Positions 12,285-23,681 of a stretch of DNA of 64,000 bases are shown one piece after another. The position numbers and the translations under genes were made by a program. Under the pieces are notes generated by a model. That model ran no database searches. It was not told the DNA's origin and worked only from the letters and a program-made list of their open reading frames with translations. Source of the stretch: Macquaria australasica (Eukaryota; Chordata; Actinopteri; Centrarchiformes; Percichthyidae); NCBI GenBank assembly GCA_005408345.1, contig SEMN01000620.1, forward strand, positions 64,501 through 128,500. The letters are read 5' to 3'. Position 1 is the stretch's first letter. The number at the start of each line of letters is the position of its first letter.

Positions 12285-13462
12285 ATGATGCCAGGGGACA
12301 GCCAGTCCAAAACGGCGTCGATCGCCGCGGACGCGACGGTCGGAAACTGTCAAAAGTGCTCTGTCCTGCACCAGGTCTGTGACACAGAAGTCAACGACGA
12401 AGTTATCTTTTGTCTTTGCAGGCTGAACACAGAGTCTCCCGACGGCTGCGACACTTTTCATGTATATATATATATTTTTATCAGCGCAAGCGAACTGTCG
12501 GTCATTGTGAATTGTCTCCGTTTGTTTCCGTTGCAGAGCCTGAACGAATACGTGTCGTCGTTTCTGGCGCTGAAGCAGAAGATCGCGCTCTCGGAGTGAG
12601 TGTTAACGAGTGGCAGTTGCCATGGTGACGCGCCTTGTCGTAAACACGCGCAGTCGCGACATTAAGCTGGACGCTAGCAACACTTAAAGCCAGCCCTTTG
12701 AAATATCTGACACCGATCAATATTCAGGAAACACATTTTGTACTGAGATTTCTACGGAGCCCCGGGCAGCTATCAGGTGCAAGCTAGCTAAGCCGAATAC
12801 TAATAATGTGTGCGTAGCCTACTAGCTGTTAGCTAGGGAATGTTTAACAAATGAAATAGACTCTGGCTTTTGAATAAAGAGTGACTCCATGTGCTTATCT
12901 TCCCGTGAAATGGTCCGAGTATGAATGCAAATGAATTGTTTTCTGCTGAAACATAATCTCGAGACAGATAAATCTTTGAAAACCAAGCGTCCAACAACCA
13001 ACAATATTAGTGCAAAGACACCTGTCAGGACATAGTTGCTTTTATGAAGACTGAATGCGCACAGACTTTCATGTTGCGTGCAGCTGGTTGTAACACGTTC
13101 ACGTCCTCCACATGTTTTATGCAGTGACACCATCAGGCTTCAACAACAGCTGGAAGAGCTGCAGATCAGATTGGTTACTCTGCAGAAAAAGACAGCAGAT
13201 TATGAATCTGTGCAAGCAGAACTGGAAGAAAAGAAGGTATGCCCTTTCTCTGTCGAATCAATCTGTCAATTAATATTAGTGCTTTTTGGTTTGTTTGTTT
13301 TCTGCTGTAATGCTGATATTCGCGCTGTGTTTATTTTGTTATAGGGTGCTCTTAAGGCCTATGGACAGATGTCCGAAGAGATGGAAAAACTGAAGCAGGA
13401 AAACAGCAAGACAATGGCAGAGTAAGAAATAATTATGTCAGATAATGATATTATAATGGTAT

Positions 13463-13497
<35 letters not shown>

Positions 13498-16400
13498 GCT
13501 CTTTGTTGATCCCCCAGAGGGGAAATTGTTGTGTTGCAGCAGGTACAGAATAAGATTGGCATAAAAATAAAAATAAATATTTAACCTAACCTAAAATAGA
13601 ATAAACCTATGTTTAAACCTAAATTGGGATTAAATTAACATGAAATTAAGTTAAACCTAAATTGGGATTAAATTAACATGAAATTAAGTTAAACCTAAAT
13701 TGGACTTAAATTAACATGTCCCCAACATAAATTAAGTAATTAAATTAACATGTCTCTAACTTAAGTTAAACAAATGGTTAACACAAAACAACAGTTAACA
13801 GAATATACAGTATACACAGTATACAGTACAATAAACACTACAATTAAGACACTGTACAATACACTATACAATACCATATGGTATACAGTACAATACGCTA
13901 TACAATACACTATACAATACAATGTACAAATATGCAACAATAAGACAAACACAGACACAGGAGTCTGGTGTAATGCTGGATGCAGTGTTGTCGTGGTAAA
14001 ATGTTAACCTGTATTTTCCATGCCCCTCAGGAATAAGAAGCTTGAAGACCAGCTGAAGGATGTGAAAGGTACTTTGCATTCATATGCTGTAACTTTTACC
14101 AGTGATGTGTTGCATAATTCGGAAATAATAATCAGTTAAAATGTGTTAAATGCACCCCTGATTTTTTGCTAAATTGTCTTTCAAACTCTTAGAACTGACA
14201 GAAACACAATCACTTGAAAATGCACAGCTGAAGAGGGAAAAGGCTGTGGTAGAAAACAATTTGCTGGAAACACAGGTAAGCAAGAAAAAAAAAGTCCTCT
14301 CCAAATACACTTGAGTCATTTGAATTTGCTGTAGCTCATAACAGACAATGACTGGACCATTGTTTTCTGCAGCTTTATACATATGTGATAAAATGTAGCT
14401 CAGGAACCTTCACAATCTTTGTAAATTGTAATTTTCACCTCTCTAGACATCTTTGAAGAAATCTCAGGCACAAGCAGATCAAGTTGAAAAATTGATCGAG
14501 GACAACGCCAAGACAACAAGCATGTAAGAAGTTACAGTTGCACTTATTTTTAAATTGTACATTAATGAGTGTCATGTCATTCTCTCTTGTGTGTCTTGTT
14601 GTGTTATTTGTTATGAGACTTAAATTAACCTTGTGTTACATTAAGATTATTCATGGATTGTTGTTTATCTTCTTTTGTTTGTGAGAGAACAAATTATGCT
14701 AAAAGGCTCGATGCTGTTTTCTCATCAACAGAAAGGACAACCTTGAAAATGAAGTTAGACTGCTCCAAGGTTGGTATTGAAAATTGGATTTCACACGATA
14801 TAGTTATTTTATGTTCATAAGTATGTCTTGGATCTGTGTTTATATGACAGCGCTTGTTTGGTGGTTTAGCGATACATGTTTTTGTCCTTATTTCAGACTC
14901 AGTTTGCAAACAGAATCATCAAATTGACCAACTGACCAAAGAGAAGATCCTGCTAGAGAGAAATATTGATGACCTCCAGGTGCAGTAATGACTTTTAATA
15001 ACGTCAAATTGGTGAAAATATTTTTAGTACCATTGAATTGACCTTTCTTTATGTATAATTTCGATTAATTTGTAGGTGAGACTGATGAAACTGGAAAGAG
15101 AAAGGAGTAAAGGTAAACAAGCAACAGCTTCATTTGCAAATACAGTGTTACAATGATTTCTTATTCTGCTGTGGTCAGAAGTTAGCTTTCCAGTAAACAA
15201 TACATTTTTAATTGGGTTTCAAAGGCCCTAATATAACGGATAAAACGTTTTACTTCATAACCTAGTTAATTTGATCTATGAAATGTTTATTTTTTCCAAT
15301 AACGGCAGAGTCTTTTTCTGACTTAAAATTAAATTGAAGTTCAGATTTAAACAATATTCCAATTATTTCTCAAAAGAATATAGGAGCACATCAAGTCAAG
15401 CAAGTGCACCTGAGGAGCCTAAAGTTGACAAAGGTATGCAGTTGGCTGCTATTATCATTTATTACATTCATTTGATGAACCTAATCGCATGCATTAATCT
15501 TAAGCGTGTGATTGTTTTTGTCTGTTTTTTCAGAAAAGTTCCGGATGCTACTAGAGAATTTGTGGGCATGTGTAGAACCTCAGCAGCAGCACTCTGCAAA
15601 CCTGTTGCACTTACCTGGTGAGGCATCATTAAGCCTTCTTGTATATCTGTGTATTATTACTGACATGACTCAACAAGTGAATAACACCAGTGACTTCAGG
15701 TTTTTCAGTTTAGGTTTGTTTGTCTTTCTTTCACCATTTTACCCATCTACATGCATGCGATCCTCTCTTTTATTCTTGTAATTTCAGAGTCCAGTTCCAA
15801 GCAAGTTCCACCCTCCTCTCCACAAAACAGACTTCACTCTCACCTGAGTAACACGTCCCAGTCTGCTTCTCACAAGATCAGTGAATCCCACAGTTACGCC
15901 ATGCAGACAAAAGCCACTTATGCACAGTTAAAACCCTCTTCTCCTGGGAAGAAAACCATCAAGCATCAGGCATCTCTGCAGTCAACAAGTGCCAAGAAGC
16001 AAACAGACACTCCCAGAAAGAGCAAGCGATTGTCCAAGGAACACAAAACTGAGGAGGCATCCACTGACTTAGGCAGCTCCAAAGTTGAGGAGATTATGGC
16101 ATTGTTCAAACCAATGCTTCCCTGCATATCACCACTACAAGATTTGGTGAGAATTCAGTTGTGTTTCATGAAAATGCTTTTTAATTACTGATTAATATGC
16201 AGCTTCCCCTGCTTTCATTTATGACATTAATGGTGCTGTTGCAATATCTTATATAATAAATGTACAATGCAATAATTCTTATTATAATCACAATGAATGA
16301 ACAAGCTGTTTAAAATGAAGTCGCAGAGGACAGAATGTAAAATCACTTTCCAAAATATATGTTTGTGTCAACTACTAGTTTAAGACAGTTGGTTAGTTTT

Positions 16401-19400
16401 CCCTAAACTTAATTTGATGGTATTTTTGAATTTAAAACTGAACAAAATACTGTCTGTATAGTGTGTCATTGAAGTGAATTGACTGAATTTAATTATGATT
16501 AACTGAGAAACACAAAAAACACACATTGTTCTTGTACAACTTTAAGTTAAGTTTGATTTGTATGATTTATATGTTCAAAAATGACAGATTGGGCCTTTTA
16601 GTAATTTTAGTAAAGCACAAGTTTGTGACACCAAAGCTCCTGTAATGCATTTCCAAAGTGGTCAATTTAGCACTGGCATTTTTCTTGCCTTTTTGATTAG
16701 CCTGGTCCTTCTCAAAGTGCCATGGCGAGAGCACAACTACTCCATCTTACTGCGAATTACATCCTTGTTTTCTCCTTTCTTTCTTTCAGGACACAGAGAT
16801 GGAATCCATGGAGACAGCTGATCCCAAACCCTCTGATGACTCTGTTCCTCTTCAACAAGAGGAGTCTTTACTCATCACAACATCAGTGTCAAGCCACTGT
16901 CCAAAATCTTCAGCAGTACCAACAGAGGAGAATGTGGACTTGCCAGTGGTCACGACACAGGAAGTGGAACACATTTCCAATGAAAATTACTCCAAAGACT
17001 TGGGACAAAATGAGTTGAGTGGCATTGCTGTAATGAAGGACAAAAGCAGTACAGATGGTGAAGAAATGCACCTTCAAAAAGACATGCAGACTGACCAGGA
17101 GCCAGAAACTTTGCATTTAGTATCAACATCATCATCTTCTTCTTCTTCCACATCAGACATAACAATGTTGGTTGAGGTTGTGTCATTAACCATTGAAAGT
17201 CAAGAGCCATCCTGCAGTGTAAATCCCAATAGCAGTGGTGCCAATAGCATATCTGAAACTGAAAAGGCTTTAGGAAAGGCGAAGGAAGATCAGTCAGAGA
17301 CTATTGCAAGGATGGATGTAGACGCAAGTCCTAGTGATGTTACTGGTGCCAAAACAGTGTCACCCAGAACAAGTGAACAAGTTCTCTCTGAGGAAGCAGG
17401 AGGTGTACAGCTAGTTACTTCCTCTGTTACTTCCTCAACATTGATTGACTCTGTGAGAGACACCGAGGTTACAAATACAGAAAATGGCTCAGAAATTGGA
17501 AAAAGTCATCAGGACTCTTGTGGATTGGGTCAGGGCAGTCAAGATGCCACAGTCTTTAAGCCCCAGGAGAATACAGCATTTCAAATTGACACAGATGTGC
17601 CGGAAGATAACCCCTGTTTGTCAAGCAGCAGTGACGGCATCACTAGTGTCTCTAATAAAAATGATGAAGAGAGGCTTGAAAATGATGCTTCCATAAAACC
17701 TTTTGGAGAAGAGGATGGGAATGAAGCACAAGGAACCGGAGGAGTTGATGTAACAGCGTCTCCCTCAGAGTCAAATGCTGATAATAAACCAGCGTCTCCT
17801 CATAAGTCTCCACTGTTAGAGATGGAAGATGACGAGTCCCATGCTGACCAGGAATCTGGTCAAGCAAATGTTGAAACTCTTTCAAAAAAGGATGCTGACA
17901 TAGAGACGTTGAACAGTGAAATACTAGCTGATCATGGGCCTTCCCTTTCTGACTCCCAAGAGACTGCTAACCGTGAATCTTTGAACGAAAATACACATTC
18001 TCTGTGCAGGCAGTTGAGTCCTACATGTCTGTTTCCCACTGTAAACTTGCAGGGTTTGGAAACTCGCCCAAACCCAGAAAAAGTCAATGTCAGTGTTAAC
18101 ACTGAACACATTTCAACAGACAAAAAAAACCTACAGCCTGTGCCCAATTTAGAGGAAGAAGGTGTCATTGAAAAGGCTGCTGTCACAGACTTGCCTCAGG
18201 ACAGCACAGCTGCAAGTAACCATAAAGTGAGCAAACGTAAATTGGGCACTGTTGCTCATACTACCTCGTTGCAGCAGAGTGCTGCTGCCACAAATGGACA
18301 AAATAAATGTTTGGAGTCACATACAAACGTGCCTGAAAAACAAAGCCCACATATGATCAGAGAGGAACATCCTAGCCCAGTGGCAGGTTCAACTGCAGCT
18401 CAACCACCAGAATGCATAGACCAAGTTCGCTCTGAAATGGGCCCTCCACTTCCTTGTCTCCTAACCCCTCTGAGCACACCTCCAAAGGCAGGCAAATCAA
18501 TCAATCCAAGGCAGGCAATTGGGAAACTCTTATTTCCCTCGCCCATGGATAGATTGGCTTCGCCTACCACTCCTGTCCAGGCCCACTTGACACCCAACAG
18601 TCAGCAGCTGAGTTCCTCATCTCTAAACAGTCCACTCCTTCCAAACGGAGTCCCCTCATCACCACTTCAGTTTGGCTCTGCCACCCCAAAACATGCCGTG
18701 CCGGTCCCAGGCCGCCTGCCCTTGACAGTAATGAATTCTTCCTCGTCGTCTTCCTCCAGTCCATCTCAGGAAAACTCCATGAGGATTCTTGACACCATGT
18801 ACCCAGAGCTCTCCCCCCGCGCCCGAACTCTGAGCATTCTCCGAGGGAATGTCAGTCTCAGCATTTGTTCATCAGATGGTGGAACATTACCTACAACAAC
18901 TGTCAGTCAGATGTCTGGCTTTAAAACCATTAACTCCACTTCAACTGCCTTCACCAAGACTGAAATGAGAGGAGAAAAAAGGCAGGCCATCAGTTTGCCT
19001 CAACCTAAAAACAGCAAATGTCTCAGGCTAGATAACTGCTCTCCTACTGTCAGTCACAAGCAGGTACCTGCCTCCTCCTCAAACAGTGGAGAGGAGACCA
19101 CCTCACCCCAGGCTCTGACTCTCAAACAGCTCAAAAATGAGGCAACCTCTCCATCCATGGAAAGTGGAGAACCTGCGGAGCAAAATATTATAGTTAACTT
19201 TTTAAAGAAAATTGAAAACCAGTGTTTTGATCTATTGCCTGTGATCCAGAGCCACCTGTACGTTGGTAACCTGCCCAGAAAGCCTGTCTTGAGAGACGAG
19301 GAGAAGGAGGTTATCTCTGAGATTTGCCAGAGCAGTTTGGTGAGTATACAGGTTTATATGACTCATGTATTGAATTTTTTCTTCCCATTCATCCACTGAC

Positions 19401-22062
19401 CTAATTCTGACCCTTTGCATTGTTTTTCAAGTATAAGTGACAGTATATTCTTGAGAGAAACTTTAATGTTCAGGTGATCTTTGTAATGTTATTTGGTACA
19501 CACCTGATTTCAAATGTCATAATTCTACTACAAATACTTTGGATGTCTATTCAAATTCCCATTGATTCTTATTCAAATTAAGACAGTGAGGATTGTTTTG
19601 TATTCACCAGCAGTCAAAATTACAGGGAAATGTTCTCACCATGTGTTAACCAGATGCAGTATCCCTAGAAATCAAGGAGAGAGAACATCTTAACAGGCTT
19701 ACTTTGTATTGCTACAGCAATCTTTAAGCTAAAACAAGTATTCTCGTTGACAGAATTGGCTCTTTCCCATAAGTACTTTTGTTGTTGCAAAAGTGAATCC
19801 CCACCCTCTCTTTGGTAACTTGCTTATGCTTTAATAAAGAAAAAAAGACCCATATATCAGTAGACACAGCCTTTGTATGAAGGGGGTAAAGATGTGAATG
19901 TAACAATGGTTCAAATTAAGCAAGCAAGGTTCTTGTGTAGCCTCTTGACAAAAAAGTGTGTATATAGAAAGACAAATGCCTGCCAATAGCTCAGAAGATG
20001 AAGTGTGTTTTCAAAAGTCTGGTGTCCATGTGACATGACCTTTTATGTGCATGTTTTCTCACTTTTCTCTTCAGCTCAAGGCAGATGATATGATTGCGGC
20101 CATCCTGAGCAAACTGAAAGCAGAGAAAAGAGAGCTCAGCAGGAACAACATGCAGGCCCTCTGCAGAGTCTACACGGGGATCTGCAGACGGAAGGGAGAC
20201 TGGGAGAAGGCTCACATCCTGGCCTACAGCATTCTCACTGAAGGTTAGCAATTTGTGTCATACTGTATTTCTCAAAGCCCTCTCACAACTTTGATAGACC
20301 CGCACAGGTATTTTAACTTATTGTGGCCATATGTTAAACATATGTTCTTTCTTATTGTGTGTTCCCTACTTCAGATTTCCAAGACTCTGCTAAGCTGATT
20401 TTGTTCATGGTGACAACATGGCCTAATGTTCTCTCACACAGCAGTTCTCTGTGCCAGGCAATACATGCTGTCACCAAACTGAAAGCACAAGAAAACCTCC
20501 TCAGCTGCCTTTCAGCATTCCTTGGTTGGGAGAAGGTGAAGTACCTGTAGAGCTGGGGATCTACATTTGTCATGTTTCATATATTATTTTACTCAAGTCT
20601 AGCTTGTCTGACATATATATCCCGTGACTTTCAATTTGAGTGACTGATGAACATTGAATTTTAGACACTTGAGGGCATTTTTGCTTTATACACTGTTTGA
20701 TTTCTAACCTGTGTGACCTTAGAGTCAGTTCATTGTCTTTATCACATCATCTCTTCTTTCCCTGCTTTCCCATCTGTATCCTCTCGAATTAAGTAGAATG
20801 ATCCCTCTAAAACCTTATCTTCCTGTATCGTTGCAGAGCCCTCCCTGTGACATTGACAAGCTGATCTCCAGAACGCTCTCTGATATTCGGTCCGGGTCAA
20901 GCCTGTCTTTCACTAAACACAGTCGGTACGGGGACGACCTAGGGCCGGAGGCTTGGGAACATGTCTTCACACTGAACCTCCTTTGTACACACAAGAAGTG
21001 GAAGTGGAGCTATGAAAACATACTGGGGTATGTTATTTTTTCTGACTTGAACCTATAGTTCTTAATGATGCAATTTAATTCAGTTGTCTTCCAAACAAAA
21101 TATAAATAAGCATGTATGACGTGGTTAAAGAAGTTATCCATTTTTTAAGCAAGCACCCAGTGTAATCTTGTGCTAATCTGTTCATTTTGCTTTGACAGCA
21201 AGGAGTTGTGGCCATTAATGAACACATGGGTGACACAGCCCAGAGATCAACAAGTACCAGTCTCTGATGTCACTGTTGCCACTGTACTCCGACTCATAGG
21301 TCAGTTGCTTTGTTTATTTACCTGGGTGTTAACCATGACCTGAAGGAATGCGTATTTCAATGATCACCAGAGGACAGCTGAGAAATTTGTTGTCTTTTTG
21401 TTTTAAATAGGACGCCTCGGTCAACAGGGGATGAAAGAGAGGTGTGTTTCCTCTGTAGTGACTGTCGCCGATGTCATCAACACGTTTGGTAGGCATGGAC
21501 AGACTGAAGGTATGAAATATGAGAAACCTGGTGAATACAGAATGATTCAGTTTGGCTGTAACTAATACACAGCCTCTATTGTGTGCTGAAAGTGCTGCCA
21601 ATTTCCCCCACACCTGCCTTTCATTGATCAGGATTTTTGAAACACAAATCTGATGTTTATCTTTTCCATGTGTAGGCACACAACTGTGTGTACTTAAGCA
21701 GATTCCAGTATTTGTATCTCACCCTGCCGTGTTTAAGTATATTTGCATGTTTGTATTTATTTGTCATAATTGTGCCAAATAAACTAAAAAAAAAAAAAAG
21801 AAGAAAGGAATGCTCTGATGTTTTAGAGAAGATGTATTTGCTTTAAGAATTCTAATGTTATGATGTCTTTCTCTCCCCAGGTGTGCCATGGGAGGTCCAG
21901 TTAGCAGCCATCTACTGCATCTACGAACTGTCTCCCTGCAACCCCAAACAAGCCCTGGATGCCCTTGCAGAATGGAGAGGAGAAACGTCTCAGAGCGTCC
22001 CTCCTGCTGTTACTAGCTGCATTAACCAGTTAGCCTCTGTCTGCAGACAGGTCAAGAGCTGA
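12285..22062 (+). CDS. ice1: Interactor of little elongation complex ELL subunit 1 (ICE1), complete, 20 coding exons
   Basis: Scaffold of the little elongation complex (with ELL, ICE2, ZC3H8), which promotes snRNA gene transcription in nuclear Cajal bodies (family knowledge). Exons: 12285-12374, 12537-12595, 13125-13236, 13345-13421, 14031-14068, 14193-14275, 14447-14523, 14732-14769, 14897-14979, 15076-15112, 15377-15433, 15534-15617, 15788-16146, 16790-19339, 20075-20243, 20375-20535, 20837-21027, 21199-21299, 21411-21509, 21881-22062; 1548 residues, frame continuous. The start MMPG and the exon 1-2 join (LHQ-SLNEYV) fit the family. Residues about 31-235 are heptad-like, Glu/Lys/Leu-rich coiled coil; about 400-1190 (exon 14) are Ser/Thr-rich and disordered; about 1195-1548 are the conserved helical C-terminus (NFLKKIENQCFDLLPVIQSH onward). 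Human ICE1 is about 2270 residues, so the middle is much shorter. The exon 1 donor (CAG/gtctgt) is weak. Confidence 0.93.
13463..13940. repeat. Composite repeat block in ice1 intron 4
   Basis: A (GATA)n run at 13463-13498 is followed by a LINE/SINE-tail-like motif (TTGATCCCCCAGAGGGGAAA, 13506-13525). Next come three tandem 38-bp units at about 13613-13726, containing CCTAAATTGG and ATTAACATG. The block ends in an AT-rich stretch at about 13800-13930 that repeats TATACAGTACAATAC-like words and a short palindrome (ATACCATATGGTAT). It fills most of the 609-base intron and looks like a dispersed element's 3' tail expanded by slippage. Confidence 0.75.
16790..19339 (+). CDS. ice1: ice1 large central exon (850 codons)
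   Basis: Exon 14, phase 0 at both ends, between a CTTTCTTTCAG acceptor and a TTG/gtgagt donor. It encodes a low-complexity Ser/Thr/Pro/Glu-rich region with two serine runs (near 17136-17154 and 18736-18760). A Pro-rich segment with SP/TP pairs occurs near 18440-18690, a pattern typical of phosphorylated disordered scaffolds. Its last ~55 codons begin the conserved C-terminal domain. The remaining introns of the gene are 0.1-0.7 kb and unremarkable, apart from the repeat block in intron 4. Confidence 0.9.
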
Positions 22063-22730
22063 GAGACGCACGCACATGTTGTACAAAGCCACATAGACAT
22101 GCATGTCAGTCTGTACCTATTTTAAAGACTGGGTGAATGAAAATCCCACCATGCACCTCCAAGTTCATTTTTAACTTGCTGACTTGGCAGCCTGTAGAGC
22201 TGTTTACCATATGGGGCACATGAACGGTCACAAATGGGTTTTGTGCTCTTCCTAATACAGAGTGTTTGGAGGTTCATAGTAAGTCTTAATTTGAAATGTA
22301 TTGTCAAAGACAGTTTCAGACAACATTTGTTTGGGGGGGGGGGGTTATATGCACTTCTACTTTCATATTAACATGTCATTTAAATGTAGCAAATGTTTCC
22401 TCAATTTTTAATGTTAAAGACATGTAAAATTTGGTTTCCTAAAATGTTTAACTGTCCGCACCCTGTAATAAATGTACTGGGATAACTCCCTGCCTTTTTG
22501 CTGTACTCAGGTAATGTTCTAAAATATTGTAAAACATGTACATACATGTGTGTTCTGGTTTAGCTGTGGCGCTGCTGTAAATGTTTCTTCATTCAAGTGT
22601 TTGTAAATATGAGGTATCAATCTTTATATGAATGAAAAGTAAGTTTGCCACAGTACATGTTTTGTATAGTTTAACGTTTCAGAGGTTATTTAATTTTTTT
22701 CTAATTAAAATTTCTACATATTGAAGCAAA
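22063..22730 (+). other. ice1: ice1 3' untranslated region
   Basis: Non-coding sequence after the TGA. It has an AATAAA poly(A) signal at 22467-22472 and an alternative ATTAAA at 22704-22709. A short poly-G run lies near 22333-22344. Confidence 0.65.
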
Positions 22731-23681
22731 TCATGATCTGTTTTGGTGCATTCTCTCCTCACCTGCCTCAATGCAATATATTATAAAGCTGTGAAATTGC
22801 CCTCTGAGGTTAACAAGTCCACATGCTGACCTAATATTCATCTTTCAGCTGTGTGAGAATAATTAATTAAAAACCTCAATTTCTGAAAACACACTGCAGT
22901 TTATACATTATAGGTCACAGCATCAACAGTCACATAAAAGGCGATAGGGGCGACAAATGATCCAGCCAAATTACTACTACTATCACGTTTTAGCCTGCCC
23001 GGTCTGATCCGTGTAAAATGATGAAACACATAAAAGCTACCATTTCCGGGGCTTGCCTTCAAAATAAAAGCCCAATTCACATTTGAAACATTCAATTTGA
23101 AGTATTGACCTAATATCAATGTCAAGAAAACATTTATGTTAAGATTATATTACTGAAATGAAAGCTTATATAAGGAGGGTAATATTTTGACGTCATAAGC
23201 CAAGATTTTATTCAGACATATTTGTACTAAATTATACAACGGCGTCATTATTAGTGAGATAATGTTTGTAAAGATGCTGGTGGTAACACACCTGCTTAAG
23301 GCAACAGCTGTAACATTTTACGTAAAGTAACATACGTTGAGAAAAACGTGGAAATAGTTTAGCTTCCGTTTTTTCCGGCCTGAATGTGAGTGACTTGAAG
23401 CGTCTCTCAGTCCTGAGGGGTGTGTTCAAAGATTTAAATCCCTCGGACATGCGTAGATGCTGATCCGTGCTGCTGGGTGCGCCATATTGGCTGGCTTATA
23501 TGGGGAGTGGAGTTCGGCAAGCCGCTTGAAAAACCGAACCAGTTTCCAGACATGAAGCGTTTCGAGGATAACAAGTAAATCAGCGCGGTAGGATTTGTTT
23601 GTTTCCTTGAGTGCAAAGTGTTTCATTTGCCATATTGCTCTCCATTTTCCCGCGAAGAGGCTCTCGGTGAACTCGAGTCCA
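22731..23681 (+). promoter_or_regulatory. ice1-tent4a intergenic region, tent4a promoter and 5' UTR
   Basis: About 0.95 kb separates the ice1 3' end from the tent4a start codon. The last 250 bases become richer in G+C and CpG. They include CGCCATATTGGC (around 23470-23481), which fits the YY1-type CCATNTT core, often found near housekeeping start sites. An in-frame upstream ATG at 23595 would add 29 residues, but the family start is at 23682. Confidence 0.5.
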
